Source: G963422565 sp963422565
GTDB lineage: Bacteria > Pseudomonadota > Alphaproteobacteria > MPNO01
Assembly (NCBI GenBank): GCA_963422565.1
Contig: OY730228.1
Coordinates: forward strand, 2,790,001-2,854,000
Length of the DNA stretch: 64,000 nt
Reading direction: 5' to 3'
Shown: piece after piece, positions 24,964 to 32,389 of the stretch
Position numbering within the stretch: the first letter of the stretch is position 1
Layout: each line of letters opens with the position of its first letter
The notes under the pieces: generated by a model
Seen by the model: only the letters and a program-made list of their open reading frames with translations
Told to the model about the DNA's origin: nothing
Databases searched by the model: none
Translations under genes and position numbers: made by a program

Positions 24964-25926
24964 ATGCGGGCGATCGAGAGCCGGCTTGCCGGCGGCGAGA
25001 TCGTTCTGCTCGACGGCGGCGTGGGCACCGAACTCGAGCGGCGGGGCGCGCCGATGCACGACGCGGTCTGGTGCGCGGCGGCGACCCGCTCCCACCCCGG
25101 TCTCCTGCGCGGCATCCACGAAGACTATATCCGCGCCGGAGCCGGCGTGATCATCGCCAACACCTTCGCGTCGAACCGGATCATGCTGGAGCCGGCCGGG
25201 CTCGGCGCGGCGTTCGAGGCGATCAATCGCGGCGCGGTGGAGGCGGCGCTGGAAGCCCGGGAGCGGGCGGCGGGCGCCGCCTCGGTGGCGGTCGCGGGAT
25301 CGATGTCCCACAGGTTGCCGATACGCGGGAACGCCCCGGTCATGCCGTCGAGCGGGTGGGCCGCCGACTGCTTCGCCGAGATGGCCGAGACGCTGGCGGC
25401 CGCGGGGGTCGACCTGATCGTCCTCGAGATGATGTCGAACCCCGACCTCGCCTGCCCGGCTGCTGCTGCTGCTGCCGCGACCGGTCTGCCGGTCTGGATC
25501 GGCTTCAGCGCGCGGCGCGGCGCGCGGGGCGAGCCGGTCCCGACCATGCGCCCCGAGCTCGGCCTGGCGGGGATGATCCGCTCCGTCGATCCGGCATGGG
25601 CGCCGGTCGCCGGGATCATGCACACCAATGTAGATCTCACCGGTCCTGCCCTCGCCGTCCTGCGCGGGCTGTTCGACGGCCCCACCCTGGCATACCCGGA
25701 CAGCGGCTATTTCGAAATGCCGAACTGGAGGTTCTCGGATATCGTCCCGCCGGGAGAGTTCGCCGCCGCGGCGAAGACATGGATCGACGAGCAGGGGGTC
25801 CGGATCGTCGGCGGCTGCTGCGGACTCGGCGTCTCGCATATCTCGGCCCTGGCCGAGATGATCGCGGCCCGTGGGCCGGGACGGCGCGCCGCCGGAACGG
25901 CCCCGCGCCGGACCGACGGGCCGTAA
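24964..25926 (+). CDS. Homocysteine S-methyltransferase family protein
   Basis: This 320-residue zinc-dependent methyltransferase has the N-terminal LLDGGVGTELERRG motif, the first zinc Cys region (NVDLTGPAL follows IMHTNV rather than the usual NCS) and the C-terminal GGCCG zinc pair. It transfers a methyl group from betaine, S-methylmethionine or a similar donor to a thiol. The usual NCxxP zinc Cys is not obvious (MHTN is found instead), so activity on homocysteine is not assured. ATG 24964 is used; GTG 24949, five codons upstream, is possible. It contains a (GCT)5 run encoding Ala. Confidence 0.82.
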   Translation: MRAIESRLAGGEIVLLDGGVGTELERRGAPMHDAVWCAAATRSHPGLLRGIHEDYIRAGAGVIIANTFASNRIMLEPAGLGAAFEAINRGAVEAALEARERAAGAASVAVAGSMSHRLPIRGNAPVMPSSGWAADCFAEMAETLAAAGVDLIVLEMMSNPDLACPAAAAAAATGLPVWIGFSARRGARGEPVPTMRPELGLAGMIRSVDPAWAPVAGIMHTNVDLTGPALAVLRGLFDGPTLAYPDSGYFEMPNWRFSDIVPPGEFAAAAKTWIDEQGVRIVGGCCGLGVSHISALAEMIAARGPGRRAAGTAPRRTDGP

Positions 25927-26040
25927 GCGCGAGGCCGCGCGCGGTTTCGGCGCCCTCGCGCCCTGGAAGCGCGGGTTCTCGCCGCGCCGTCGCCGAGGCT
26001 CCGAACGGCCGCGGTGAAGTTGAACGCGAACCGCACATTC

Positions 26041-26073
26041 ACGATACTGGCACGATACCGGCACGATACTCGA
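26041..26073 (+). promoter_or_regulatory. Three 11-bp direct repeats upstream of the SDR operon
   Basis: ACGATACTGGC, ACGATACCGGC and ACGATACTCGA follow each other without gaps. The period equals about one helical turn, which would place identical bases on one face of the helix. They lie 54-86 bases before the SDR start, suggesting an operator or activator site for the 26.1-29.4 kb operon. Confidence 0.6.
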
Positions 26074-26126
26074 CGACAATATTTCGATTCGACTTCGTCT
26101 TCCTTGCCCGTCCGGGGGGGTTCCGC

Positions 26127-26891
26127 ATGAACGGCGAACGGCGGACCGCATTGGTGACCGGCGCGTCCAGCGGCATCGGCGCGGCCGTGGCCGTCGCGCT
26201 CGCCCGCGCAGGCTATGACGTCGCCGTGAACTACGCGTCCTCCAGGACGCGCGCGGAAGAGACCGCGGCGGCCTGCGCGGCCCTGGGTGCGAGCGCCTTC
26301 GCGGTCAAGTGCGATGTCGCCGACGACGGAGATGTCGAGGCCATGCTCGCCGCCTGCGAGGACGCCTTCGGCCGCCTCGATGTCCTGGTCAACAACGCGG
26401 GCACCACGATCGAGACCGGGCCCGGGGACATGGACGGGGTCGATCTCGACGCCTGGGATCGCGTCTTCGCCGTCAATGTGCGCGGCCTGTTCCAGGTCAC
26501 CCGCGCCGCCTTGCCCTTGCTGCGCAGGTCGCCGGACCCCTGCATCGTCAACAGCTGCTCGATCGCCGGCCTGCGGCCCGGACCGCAGCCGTTGCCCTAT
26601 GCCGCCAGCAAGGCCGCCGTCGCCAACCTGACGCAGACGCTGGCGGGTGCGCTCGGCCCGGAGATTCGGGTCAACGCGGTGGCGCCCGGCTGGATGGAGG
26701 GCGAATGGATGGCGCGCACGCTGGCGAAGAATTACGCGGGCCTGATGGCGCGGCGCGCGCGGTACACGCCCCTGAAGCGGGTCGCCACGGCCTCGGATGT
26801 GGCCGAGACCATGCTCAGCCTCATCGAGAGCAACAAGTTCGTCACCGGTCACATCGTCGTGATCGACGGCGGCTTCACCGCCGTAACCTGA
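26127..26891 (+). CDS. SDR-family oxidoreductase
   Basis: This 254-residue short-chain dehydrogenase has the cofactor motif TGASSGIG, NNAG, and the catalytic Tyr/Lys in YAASK with Ser in NSCSIAG. It resembles 3-oxoacyl-ACP reductases and EntA-like dihydrodiol dehydrogenases; the nearby EntE-like enzyme makes an aryl substrate plausible. Catalytic residues are intact. The start is ATG 26127. The gene begins a three-gene operon (18- and 9-base gaps) with an adenylating enzyme and an amidohydrolase, behind three 11-bp repeats. Confidence 0.88.
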   Translation: MNGERRTALVTGASSGIGAAVAVALARAGYDVAVNYASSRTRAEETAAACAALGASAFAVKCDVADDGDVEAMLAACEDAFGRLDVLVNNAGTTIETGPGDMDGVDLDAWDRVFAVNVRGLFQVTRAALPLLRRSPDPCIVNSCSIAGLRPGPQPLPYAASKAAVANLTQTLAGALGPEIRVNAVAPGWMEGEWMARTLAKNYAGLMARRARYTPLKRVATASDVAETMLSLIESNKFVTGHIVVIDGGFTAVT

Positions 26892-26909
26892 GCGGCCCCG
26901 GATTTCGCC

Positions 26910-28577
26910 ATGCTGGAAGGTGTCGTTCCTTTCCCCCCGGAATTCCAGAAGGCTTATCGCGACAAGGGCTATTGGGAGGACCGCGCGCTGCGCGACGAGT
27001 TGCGGCCCTGCCTGGAGCGCTTCGCCGACCGGCTCGCGGTGATCGACGAGACCGGCCGATACAGCTATGGCGAGCTCGACCGGCTGTCGACCAACTTGGC
27101 GCTCAACCTCGTGGAGCTGGGTCTGCGACCGCTTGATCGGGCGATCGTCCAGCTGCCCAACGTCAGAGAGTTCGCCGTCCTCTACGTGGCGTTGCAGAAG
27201 GCGGGCTGTATCCCCATCGCCGCGCTGGTCGCCCACCGCTTCGCCGAGATCAGCCAATTCGTCGCGCTGTCGGGTGCGACCGTCGGCGTCTTTCCCGACG
27301 CGATCCGCGGCTTCGACTATCGCGACATGGCCATGCGGGTGCGGGCGGAGACAGGCCGCCCGAAGCATCTGATCGTCATGGGGGAGCCGGCCGGGGATGC
27401 GCTGTCGCTGCACGATCTGATCGAACGCCCGGCGTCGCTCGATGCCGGCGCCCTTGCCGCGATCGAGATCGATCCGACGGATCCCGCGGTGTTCCAGCTT
27501 TCCGGCGGCACCACCGGGGTCCCGAAGCTGATCCCGCGCAGTCACAACGACTACGCCTACAACTCGAAACAGGCGGCGCGGGAAACCGAGGTAACGCCCG
27601 ACTCGCGCATGTTGATCGTGCTGCCCATCGCGCACAACCTGCCGCTCGCCTGTCCGGGTCTGCAGGGCTATCTGTTCAACGGTGCCGCCGTGGTCCTGTC
27701 GACCAGCGCGCGCCCCGCGGATGCCTTCGCGATGATCGAGAAACATCGCGTGACCCATGTCATCGGCGTGCCGGCGCTCCATATCGGCTGGATCGACCAT
27801 CCCGCGGTCGCCGATTACGACCTGTCGTCGGTGCGGATGGTCGGTAGCGGAGGCCAGCGCCTGCAGCCCGAGGTGAAGCGCAGGATACGCGAGATCTATC
27901 CCGGCGCCTTCGTGCAGGAGAATTTCGGGATGGCCGAAGGAACGCTGATGTTCGTCAAGCGCACCGACAGCGAGGATGCGCAGCTCGAGACCGTGGGGCG
28001 GCCGATGTGTCCGGACGACGAGGTGATGCTCCTCGACGAGGACGACAATATCGTGCCGGTCGGCGAGGTCGGCGAGTTTTGCGCGCGCGGCCCCTATACC
28101 TTGCGAGGGTATTTCGCGGCGGAAGAGCATAACGCGCGCGCTTTCACCAATGACGGCTTCTACCGGTCGGGCGATCTCTTGCGTCAGCACCCGTCCGGCA
28201 ACTACGTGGTCGAGGGGCGGATCAAGGATCTCATCAACCGGGGCGGCGAGAAGATTTCGGCCGAGGAGATCGAGAACCTGATCCTCACGCACCCGGCGGT
28301 GCGGAATGCGGCCTGCGTGCCGATGCCGGACCCTCGCCTCGGCGAACGCATGTGCGCCTGTCTGATCCTGCGTTCGGGCCGAAGCATCGGGCTGGACGAG
28401 CTGGTGCGGTTTCTGGAGGCCAGGGAGATCGCCCGCTTCAAGCTCCCCGAACGGATCGAGATCGTCGACAGCTTTCCGGTTTCCGCCTTCGGCAAGGTCT
28501 CGAAGAAGACTCTCGTCGAGATGGTCTCCGCGAGACTCGCGGAAGAAGCGGAAGAAGCGGCGGGGCGACCACGGTAG
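26910..28577 (+). CDS. Aryl-acid adenylating enzyme (EntE/DhbE-like)
   Basis: This is a 555-residue ANL-superfamily enzyme. The ATP-binding motif LSGGTTGVPKLIPRSHNDY, the segment PIAHNLPLACPG (whose Asn contacts aryl carboxylates in DhbE) and YRSGDLLRQ, GRIKDLINRGGEKISAEE and the C-terminal Lys in FGKVSKKT are all present. The AHN motif and overall similarity point to salicylate- or dihydroxybenzoate-type acids. No carrier-protein or NRPS gene is nearby, so a CoA ligase role in aryl-acid breakdown is more likely than siderophore synthesis. It is in one operon with the SDR and the amidohydrolase. Confidence 0.87.
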   Translation: MLEGVVPFPPEFQKAYRDKGYWEDRALRDELRPCLERFADRLAVIDETGRYSYGELDRLSTNLALNLVELGLRPLDRAIVQLPNVREFAVLYVALQKAGCIPIAALVAHRFAEISQFVALSGATVGVFPDAIRGFDYRDMAMRVRAETGRPKHLIVMGEPAGDALSLHDLIERPASLDAGALAAIEIDPTDPAVFQLSGGTTGVPKLIPRSHNDYAYNSKQAARETEVTPDSRMLIVLPIAHNLPLACPGLQGYLFNGAAVVLSTSARPADAFAMIEKHRVTHVIGVPALHIGWIDHPAVADYDLSSVRMVGSGGQRLQPEVKRRIREIYPGAFVQENFGMAEGTLMFVKRTDSEDAQLETVGRPMCPDDEVMLLDEDDNIVPVGEVGEFCARGPYTLRGYFAAEEHNARAFTNDGFYRSGDLLRQHPSGNYVVEGRIKDLINRGGEKISAEEIENLILTHPAVRNAACVPMPDPRLGERMCACLILRSGRSIGLDELVRFLEAREIARFKLPERIEIVDSFPVSAFGKVSKKTLVEMVSARLAEEAEEAAGRPR

Positions 28578-28586
28578 CGGCATCCC

Positions 28587-29429
28587 ATGCGTATCATCGA
28601 TCTGCACTGTTATCCCAACACCCAGCCCTGGATCGATTGCCAAGGACCGTATGTCGCGGCGCTGGCCGAGTATTGGAAGCGCGACTGGTCGGCAAAGGAG
28701 GAAGACGAGGTCGTCCGGGACTTCGCCGACGCCGGCGTCGAGGCCGTGCTCGTCGCGCTTGATCTGCAGGCGACGGCGGGCACGCCGCCCTGCTCCAACG
28801 ACTACGTGGCCGGCATGTGGAAGCGCCATCCGGAGCGGATCATCCAGGCGTGGGGAGCGGTCGATCCCCTGATGGGAGAGGCCGCCATCGCCGAGGCCGA
28901 GCGCGCGGTCGGGGATCTCGGAATGCTCGGCTTCCATTTCCACCCCATCATGGGTCGCTTCGCGGTCAACGAACGCCGCTTCTACCCGCTATGGGAGGCC
29001 ATCGCCGCGCTGGGGGTGCCGGTGATGATCGATGTCGGCACCACGGGCATGGGCGCCGGTATGCCGGGCGGCCTCGGCGCCAGGATTCGCCACGCCCATC
29101 CATCGGCGATAGACGACATCGCGGCGGACTTCCCGACGCTCAGGATCGTGGCCGCCCATCCAGGCTGGCCGTGGGTCGAAGAGATGACCGCCGTGGCCCT
29201 GCACAAGGGTAACGTGTTCTGGGAAATGTCCGGCTGGGCGCCCAAATACATTCCGGCGCCGCTGCTCCGCGACATGCGCTCGCGTCTCCGGGACAAGGTG
29301 ATGTTCGGCAGCGATTATCCCTCGATTCCCCATTCGCGGCTGTTCGAGGAATGGGGCCAGGTGGGCTATAGCGACGAATTCCTTGAGAAATTCTTCCACG
29401 GCAACGCAGAGACCATCCTCGGGCTGTAG
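28587..29429 (+). CDS. Amidohydrolase family 2 (ACMSD-like) protein
   Basis: This 280-residue TIM-barrel protein resembles aminocarboxymuconate-semialdehyde decarboxylase and resorcylate decarboxylases: LGFHFHPIMGRF, AAHPGWPWVEEM and the C-terminal Asp in FGSDYPSIP. The first metal motif reads DLHCYP rather than DxHxH, so one of the two N-terminal His ligands is missing. It may use fewer ligands or act on a hydrolysis step. It is the third gene of the SDR/ligase operon and is probably involved in processing the aryl product. Confidence 0.85.
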   Translation: MRIIDLHCYPNTQPWIDCQGPYVAALAEYWKRDWSAKEEDEVVRDFADAGVEAVLVALDLQATAGTPPCSNDYVAGMWKRHPERIIQAWGAVDPLMGEAAIAEAERAVGDLGMLGFHFHPIMGRFAVNERRFYPLWEAIAALGVPVMIDVGTTGMGAGMPGGLGARIRHAHPSAIDDIAADFPTLRIVAAHPGWPWVEEMTAVALHKGNVFWEMSGWAPKYIPAPLLRDMRSRLRDKVMFGSDYPSIPHSRLFEEWGQVGYSDEFLEKFFHGNAETILGL

Positions 29430-29590
29430 ACGCGGCGACCGGGGTCGGACTCCGCGGCCGCGCCCCCGATGACGCGGTCCGGGGCGCGAGGCCGGCACGG
29501 GCCGATGCGGACGAAAGCGCCCGAATCAGACCGGCGAAAGATTGCAGGAACGCATCGCCGGCTCCGGCGGGTTCGCCCGGGCGGGCGCGT

Positions 29591-30550
29591 TCAGCCGACC
29601 GCGGCGGCCTCCCGCTCGGCGAGGAATTTCTCCGCCTCGAGCGCGGCCATGCAGCCGGTGCCGGCCGCGGTCACCGCCTGGCGGTAGATCTTGTCCTGGA
29701 CATCGCCCGCCGCGAACACCCCCGGCAGGCAGGTCGCCGTGCTGTCGGGCGCCGTCGCGATATAGCCCTCCGCGTCCATGTCGAGCTGGCCGCGGAACAG
29801 CCTGGTCGCGGGGTCGTGGCCGATCGCCACGAACAGGCCCGCGACGGACAGCTCCGATGCGGCGCCGGTGGCGACGTTGCGCAGCCTGAGACCGGTCACC
29901 TCGGGCGGCTCCTCGATGCCCAGGATATCCTCGACCACCGTGTCCCAGACGATCTCGATCCCGTCGTTCCGGAACACGCGCTCCTGAAGGATCTTCTCGG
30001 CGCGAAGCCGGTCGCGCCGGTGGATCAGCGTGACCTTGCGCGCGTGGTTGGTCAGATACAGCGCCTCCTCCGCCGCGGTGTTGCCGCCGCCCACCACGGC
30101 GATCTCCTTGCCCCGGAAGAAGAACCCGTCGCAGGTCGCGCAGGCGGAAACGCCGAACCCCCGGAACACCCGCTCGCTGTCGAGGCCGAGCCAGCGCGCC
30201 TGCGCGCCGGTCGCGACGATGATGGCCTCGGCGGTGTAGACATCGCCCCCGTCGCCCCTGCAGCGGAAGGGGCGCCGCGACAGATCCACCTCGGCGATCA
30301 GGTCGTTGATCAGCCGGGCGCCCACGTTCGCGGCCTGGGCCGCCATCTGCTCCATGAGCCAGGGGCCCTGGATCGCCTCGGCGAAACCGGGATAGTTCTC
30401 GACATCGGTGGTGATGCTGAGCTGGCCGCCGACCGCGATCCCGGTGACCAGGATCGGCTGGAGCGCGGCGCGCGCGGCGTAGACCGCGGCGGTGTAGCCC
30501 GCCGGCCCCGACCCGATGATCAGGACTTTCGCGTAACGGCTCTCGGACAT
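29591..30550 (-). CDS. trxB: Thioredoxin-disulfide reductase
   Basis: This 319-residue FAD/NADPH flavoenzyme keeps thioredoxin reduced. It has the FAD motif GSGPAGYTAAVYAARA, the redox-active CATC in CATCDGFFF, the NADPH motif GGGNTAAEEAL, and the C-terminal FAAGDVQDKIYRQ. It is divergent from an lrp-type gene, an arrangement common in proteobacteria, with a dyad between them. The start is ATG 30550, behind GAGGGGGAGC. Confidence 0.97.
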   Translation of the reverse strand: MSESRYAKVLIIGSGPAGYTAAVYAARAALQPILVTGIAVGGQLSITTDVENYPGFAEAIQGPWLMEQMAAQAANVGARLINDLIAEVDLSRRPFRCRGDGGDVYTAEAIIVATGAQARWLGLDSERVFRGFGVSACATCDGFFFRGKEIAVVGGGNTAAEEALYLTNHARKVTLIHRRDRLRAEKILQERVFRNDGIEIVWDTVVEDILGIEEPPEVTGLRLRNVATGAASELSVAGLFVAIGHDPATRLFRGQLDMDAEGYIATAPDSTATCLPGVFAAGDVQDKIYRQAVTAAGTGCMAALEAEKFLAEREAAAVG

Positions 30551-30643
30551 GCTCCCCCTCGGGCGTCGCGGCCCCGACGATCGGCGCCGAGACTAGGGTA
30601 AATCCCGCCGGGGCGGAACCGGCCGGCACCGTCGCAGGTTATT

Positions 30644-30677
30644 GAAATATAGTTGCAGTTTGTGGTAATTATATTTC
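30644..30677. promoter_or_regulatory. AT-rich dyad between trxB and lrp
   Basis: GAAATATA (30644-30651) and TATATTTC (30670-30677) are exact inverted repeats with an 18-base gap, in an AT-rich patch within GC-rich DNA. The position between the divergent trxB and Lrp-type regulator genes makes an autoregulatory Lrp operator likely. TTGAAA (30643-30648) could be the -35 of the regulator promoter. Confidence 0.6.
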
Positions 30678-30714
30678 TCGCATGGCCGGCGGCGGCTCTG
30701 GAAGGGAGAATGCG

Positions 30715-31203
30715 ATGGCGCGGGCGGGGCTCGACCGGATCGATCTGCGCATTCTCCGAGATCTGCAGGACTACGGGCGGATGACGAATGTCGCGCTCGC
30801 CCGCCGCGCCGGCATCTCGCCGCCGCCCTGCCTGCGCCGGGTTCGCGCCCTGGAACGGAGCGGCTGCATCCGCGGCTACCACGCCGACATCGACCCCGCC
30901 GCGCTCGGCTTCGGGGTCACGGTGTTTGCCCAGGTCGGCCTGCACAGCCAGGCGGAGGCGGACCTCAACGCCTTCGAGGCCCTGGTCGAGTCCTGGCCGG
31001 AGGTCCGCGAATGCCACATGCTCGCCGGCGAGACGGATTTCCTGCTGAAGATCGTCGCCCCCGACTGGGACGCCTATCAGCGTTTTCTGACGACGCGGCT
31101 GACCGCGGCGCCGAATGTGAGCGTGGTCAAATCGGCGCTCGCGGTCCGAAACTCCAAGAACCGCCCGGGGGTGCCGATCGAGGTCGACGGCGGCGTTTCC
31201 TGA
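30715..31203 (+). CDS. Lrp/AsnC family transcriptional regulator
   Basis: This 162-residue regulator has an N-terminal winged helix-turn-helix (LDRIDLRILRDLQDYGRMTN, SPPPCLRRVRALERSGCIRG) and a C-terminal RAM/ligand domain (CHMLAGETDFLLKIVAPD). It resembles global Lrp proteins that bind leucine or other amino acids. ATG 30715 is preferred over upstream starts because of GGGAGAATGCG and the match to the family start. Its end lies nine bases from the convergent greA stop. Confidence 0.94.
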   Translation: MARAGLDRIDLRILRDLQDYGRMTNVALARRAGISPPPCLRRVRALERSGCIRGYHADIDPAALGFGVTVFAQVGLHSQAEADLNAFEALVESWPEVRECHMLAGETDFLLKIVAPDWDAYQRFLTTRLTAAPNVSVVKSALAVRNSKNRPGVPIEVDGGVS

Positions 31204-31212
31204 CCCCGCCAT

Positions 31213-31689
31213 TCAGCCGAAGCGCACCTGGAATATCTCGTAGACGCGCGTCCCCTTGGGCGTCGTGACCTCGACGAAGTCGCCGACGCTGCGGCCGATG
31301 ACCGCGCGTGCCAGCGGCGAGGTCACTGACAGCCTGCCGGCGGCGACGTCTGACTCGTGCTCGCCGACGATCTGGAATGTCCGCTCCTCCTCGGTGGCCT
31401 CGTCGGAGATGGTCACCGTCGCGCCGAACTTCGCTGTGCTGCCGGACAGCTTTCCGACGTCGATGACCTCGGCGCGGCGGATGATGTCCTCGATGTCGGC
31501 GACGCGGCCCTCGACGAAGGCCTGGCGCTCGCGCGCGGCGTGATACTCGGCATTCTCCGACAGGTCGCCATGCTCGCGCGCGGCGGCGATCGACCGGATG
31601 ATCTCCGGCCGGGCGACGGTCTTGAGGCGGCGCAGCTCGGAGTCGAGGCTGGCATAGCCTTCCGCGGTCATCGGCACCTTATCGATCAC
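31213..31689 (-). CDS. greA: Transcription elongation factor GreA
   Basis: This 158-residue protein has an N-terminal coiled-coil hairpin (EGYASLDSELRRLKTVAR, REHGDLSENAEYHAARERQ, whose acidic tip DLSENAEY is diagnostic) and a C-terminal FKBP-like domain. It enters the RNA polymerase secondary channel and stimulates cleavage of backtracked transcripts. The start is GTG 31689, in the divergent promoter region shared with yqeY. Confidence 0.96.
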   Translation of the reverse strand: MIDKVPMTAEGYASLDSELRRLKTVARPEIIRSIAAAREHGDLSENAEYHAARERQAFVEGRVADIEDIIRRAEVIDVGKLSGSTAKFGATVTISDEATEEERTFQIVGEHESDVAAGRLSVTSPLARAVIGRSVGDFVEVTTPKGTRVYEIFQVRFG

Positions 31690-31821
31690 TAGCCCGGATC
31701 CATCGCTCGTTTGCGTTCATCGCGAAGCAACGATATGTACCCGCTCGGTCCGGCGACTTCAAGCGGCGGCGCGACCCAGGGCTCGGAGGGACGCCGGGAA
31801 CACGGGGAAATATATTTATAT

Positions 31822-31835
31822 ATCAATGTATTGAT
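31822..31835. promoter_or_regulatory. Palindrome in the greA/yqeY intergenic region
   Basis: ATCAATGTATTGAT is a perfect inverted repeat (ATCAAT/ATTGAT, two-base centre) in an AT-rich stretch between divergent greA and yqeY. It may be an operator or part of a promoter. Confidence 0.4.
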
Positions 31836-31848
31836 CAGATGTTGCGGG

Positions 31849-31876
31849 TTGATGACGCGGCGGAGCCGGGCTATCC
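31849..31876 (+). promoter_or_regulatory. Probable promoter of yqeY-dnaG-rpoD
   Basis: TTGATG (31849-31854), a 16-base spacer and CTATCC (31871-31876) precede yqeY by 31 bases. The -10 is a weak match. Confidence 0.4.
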
Positions 31877-31907
31877 TTGGCGATCCGCACAAGCTTCGGG
31901 AGGCAGT

Positions 31908-32369
31908 ATGCTGCGCGCGCGGCTCAACGATCGGCTCAGATCGGCGATGAAGGGGAAGGACGGCCGGACCCTGTCCACGGTCCGTCTCATCCTGACCGCG
32001 GTCAGGGACCGCGACATCGCCGCACGCGGCAAGGGCAATGTGGACGGCATCAGCGACGAGGACATCCACGGCGTGCTGCGGACCATGGTCCGCCAACGCG
32101 AGGAGGCGATCCAGCTCTACCGACAGGGCGGCCGCGAGGAGCTGGCCCACCAGGAGGCGGAAGAGATCGCGGTGATCCTCGGTTTCCTGCCCCGCCAGCT
32201 CGACGACGGCGAGCTGGCCCAAGCCGTCCGATCCGTGGTCGGCGAGATCGGCGCATCCACGCTCAAGGATATGGGCCCGACGATGGCCGAACTGAAGAAG
32301 CGCTACGCCGGGCGGATGGATTTCGCCAGGGCGTCGGCCATGGTGCGGGGGGCGCTGGCCGGCGGTTGA
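31908..32369 (+). CDS. GatB/YqeY domain protein
   Basis: This 153-residue soluble protein is of the YqeY type: MLRARLNDRLRSAMKGKDGR, VRQREEAIQLYRQGGR, then the tRNA-binding-like QEAEEIAVILGFLPRQL and MGPTMAELKKRYAG. The family resembles the C-terminal part of the amidotransferase subunit GatB and typically lies next to dnaG and rpoD, as here. It probably interacts with tRNA; its precise role is not established. The ribosome-binding site is GGGAGG at 31898-31903. Confidence 0.92.
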   Translation: MLRARLNDRLRSAMKGKDGRTLSTVRLILTAVRDRDIAARGKGNVDGISDEDIHGVLRTMVRQREEAIQLYRQGGREELAHQEAEEIAVILGFLPRQLDDGELAQAVRSVVGEIGASTLKDMGPTMAELKKRYAGRMDFARASAMVRGALAGG

Positions 32370-32389
32370 TTCCGCAGACGGACGCGCGG

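Noticed and set aside
25458..25472. (GCT)5 run as a phase-variable microsatellite
   Set aside because: It is short, in frame and codes for Ala; triplet changes would not switch the gene off.
25707..28943. A 1078-codon minus-strand ORF antisense to the aryl-acid operon
   Set aside because: It is a shadow: Arg/Gly/Asp-rich translation without domains, opposite three well-supported genes in GC-rich DNA.
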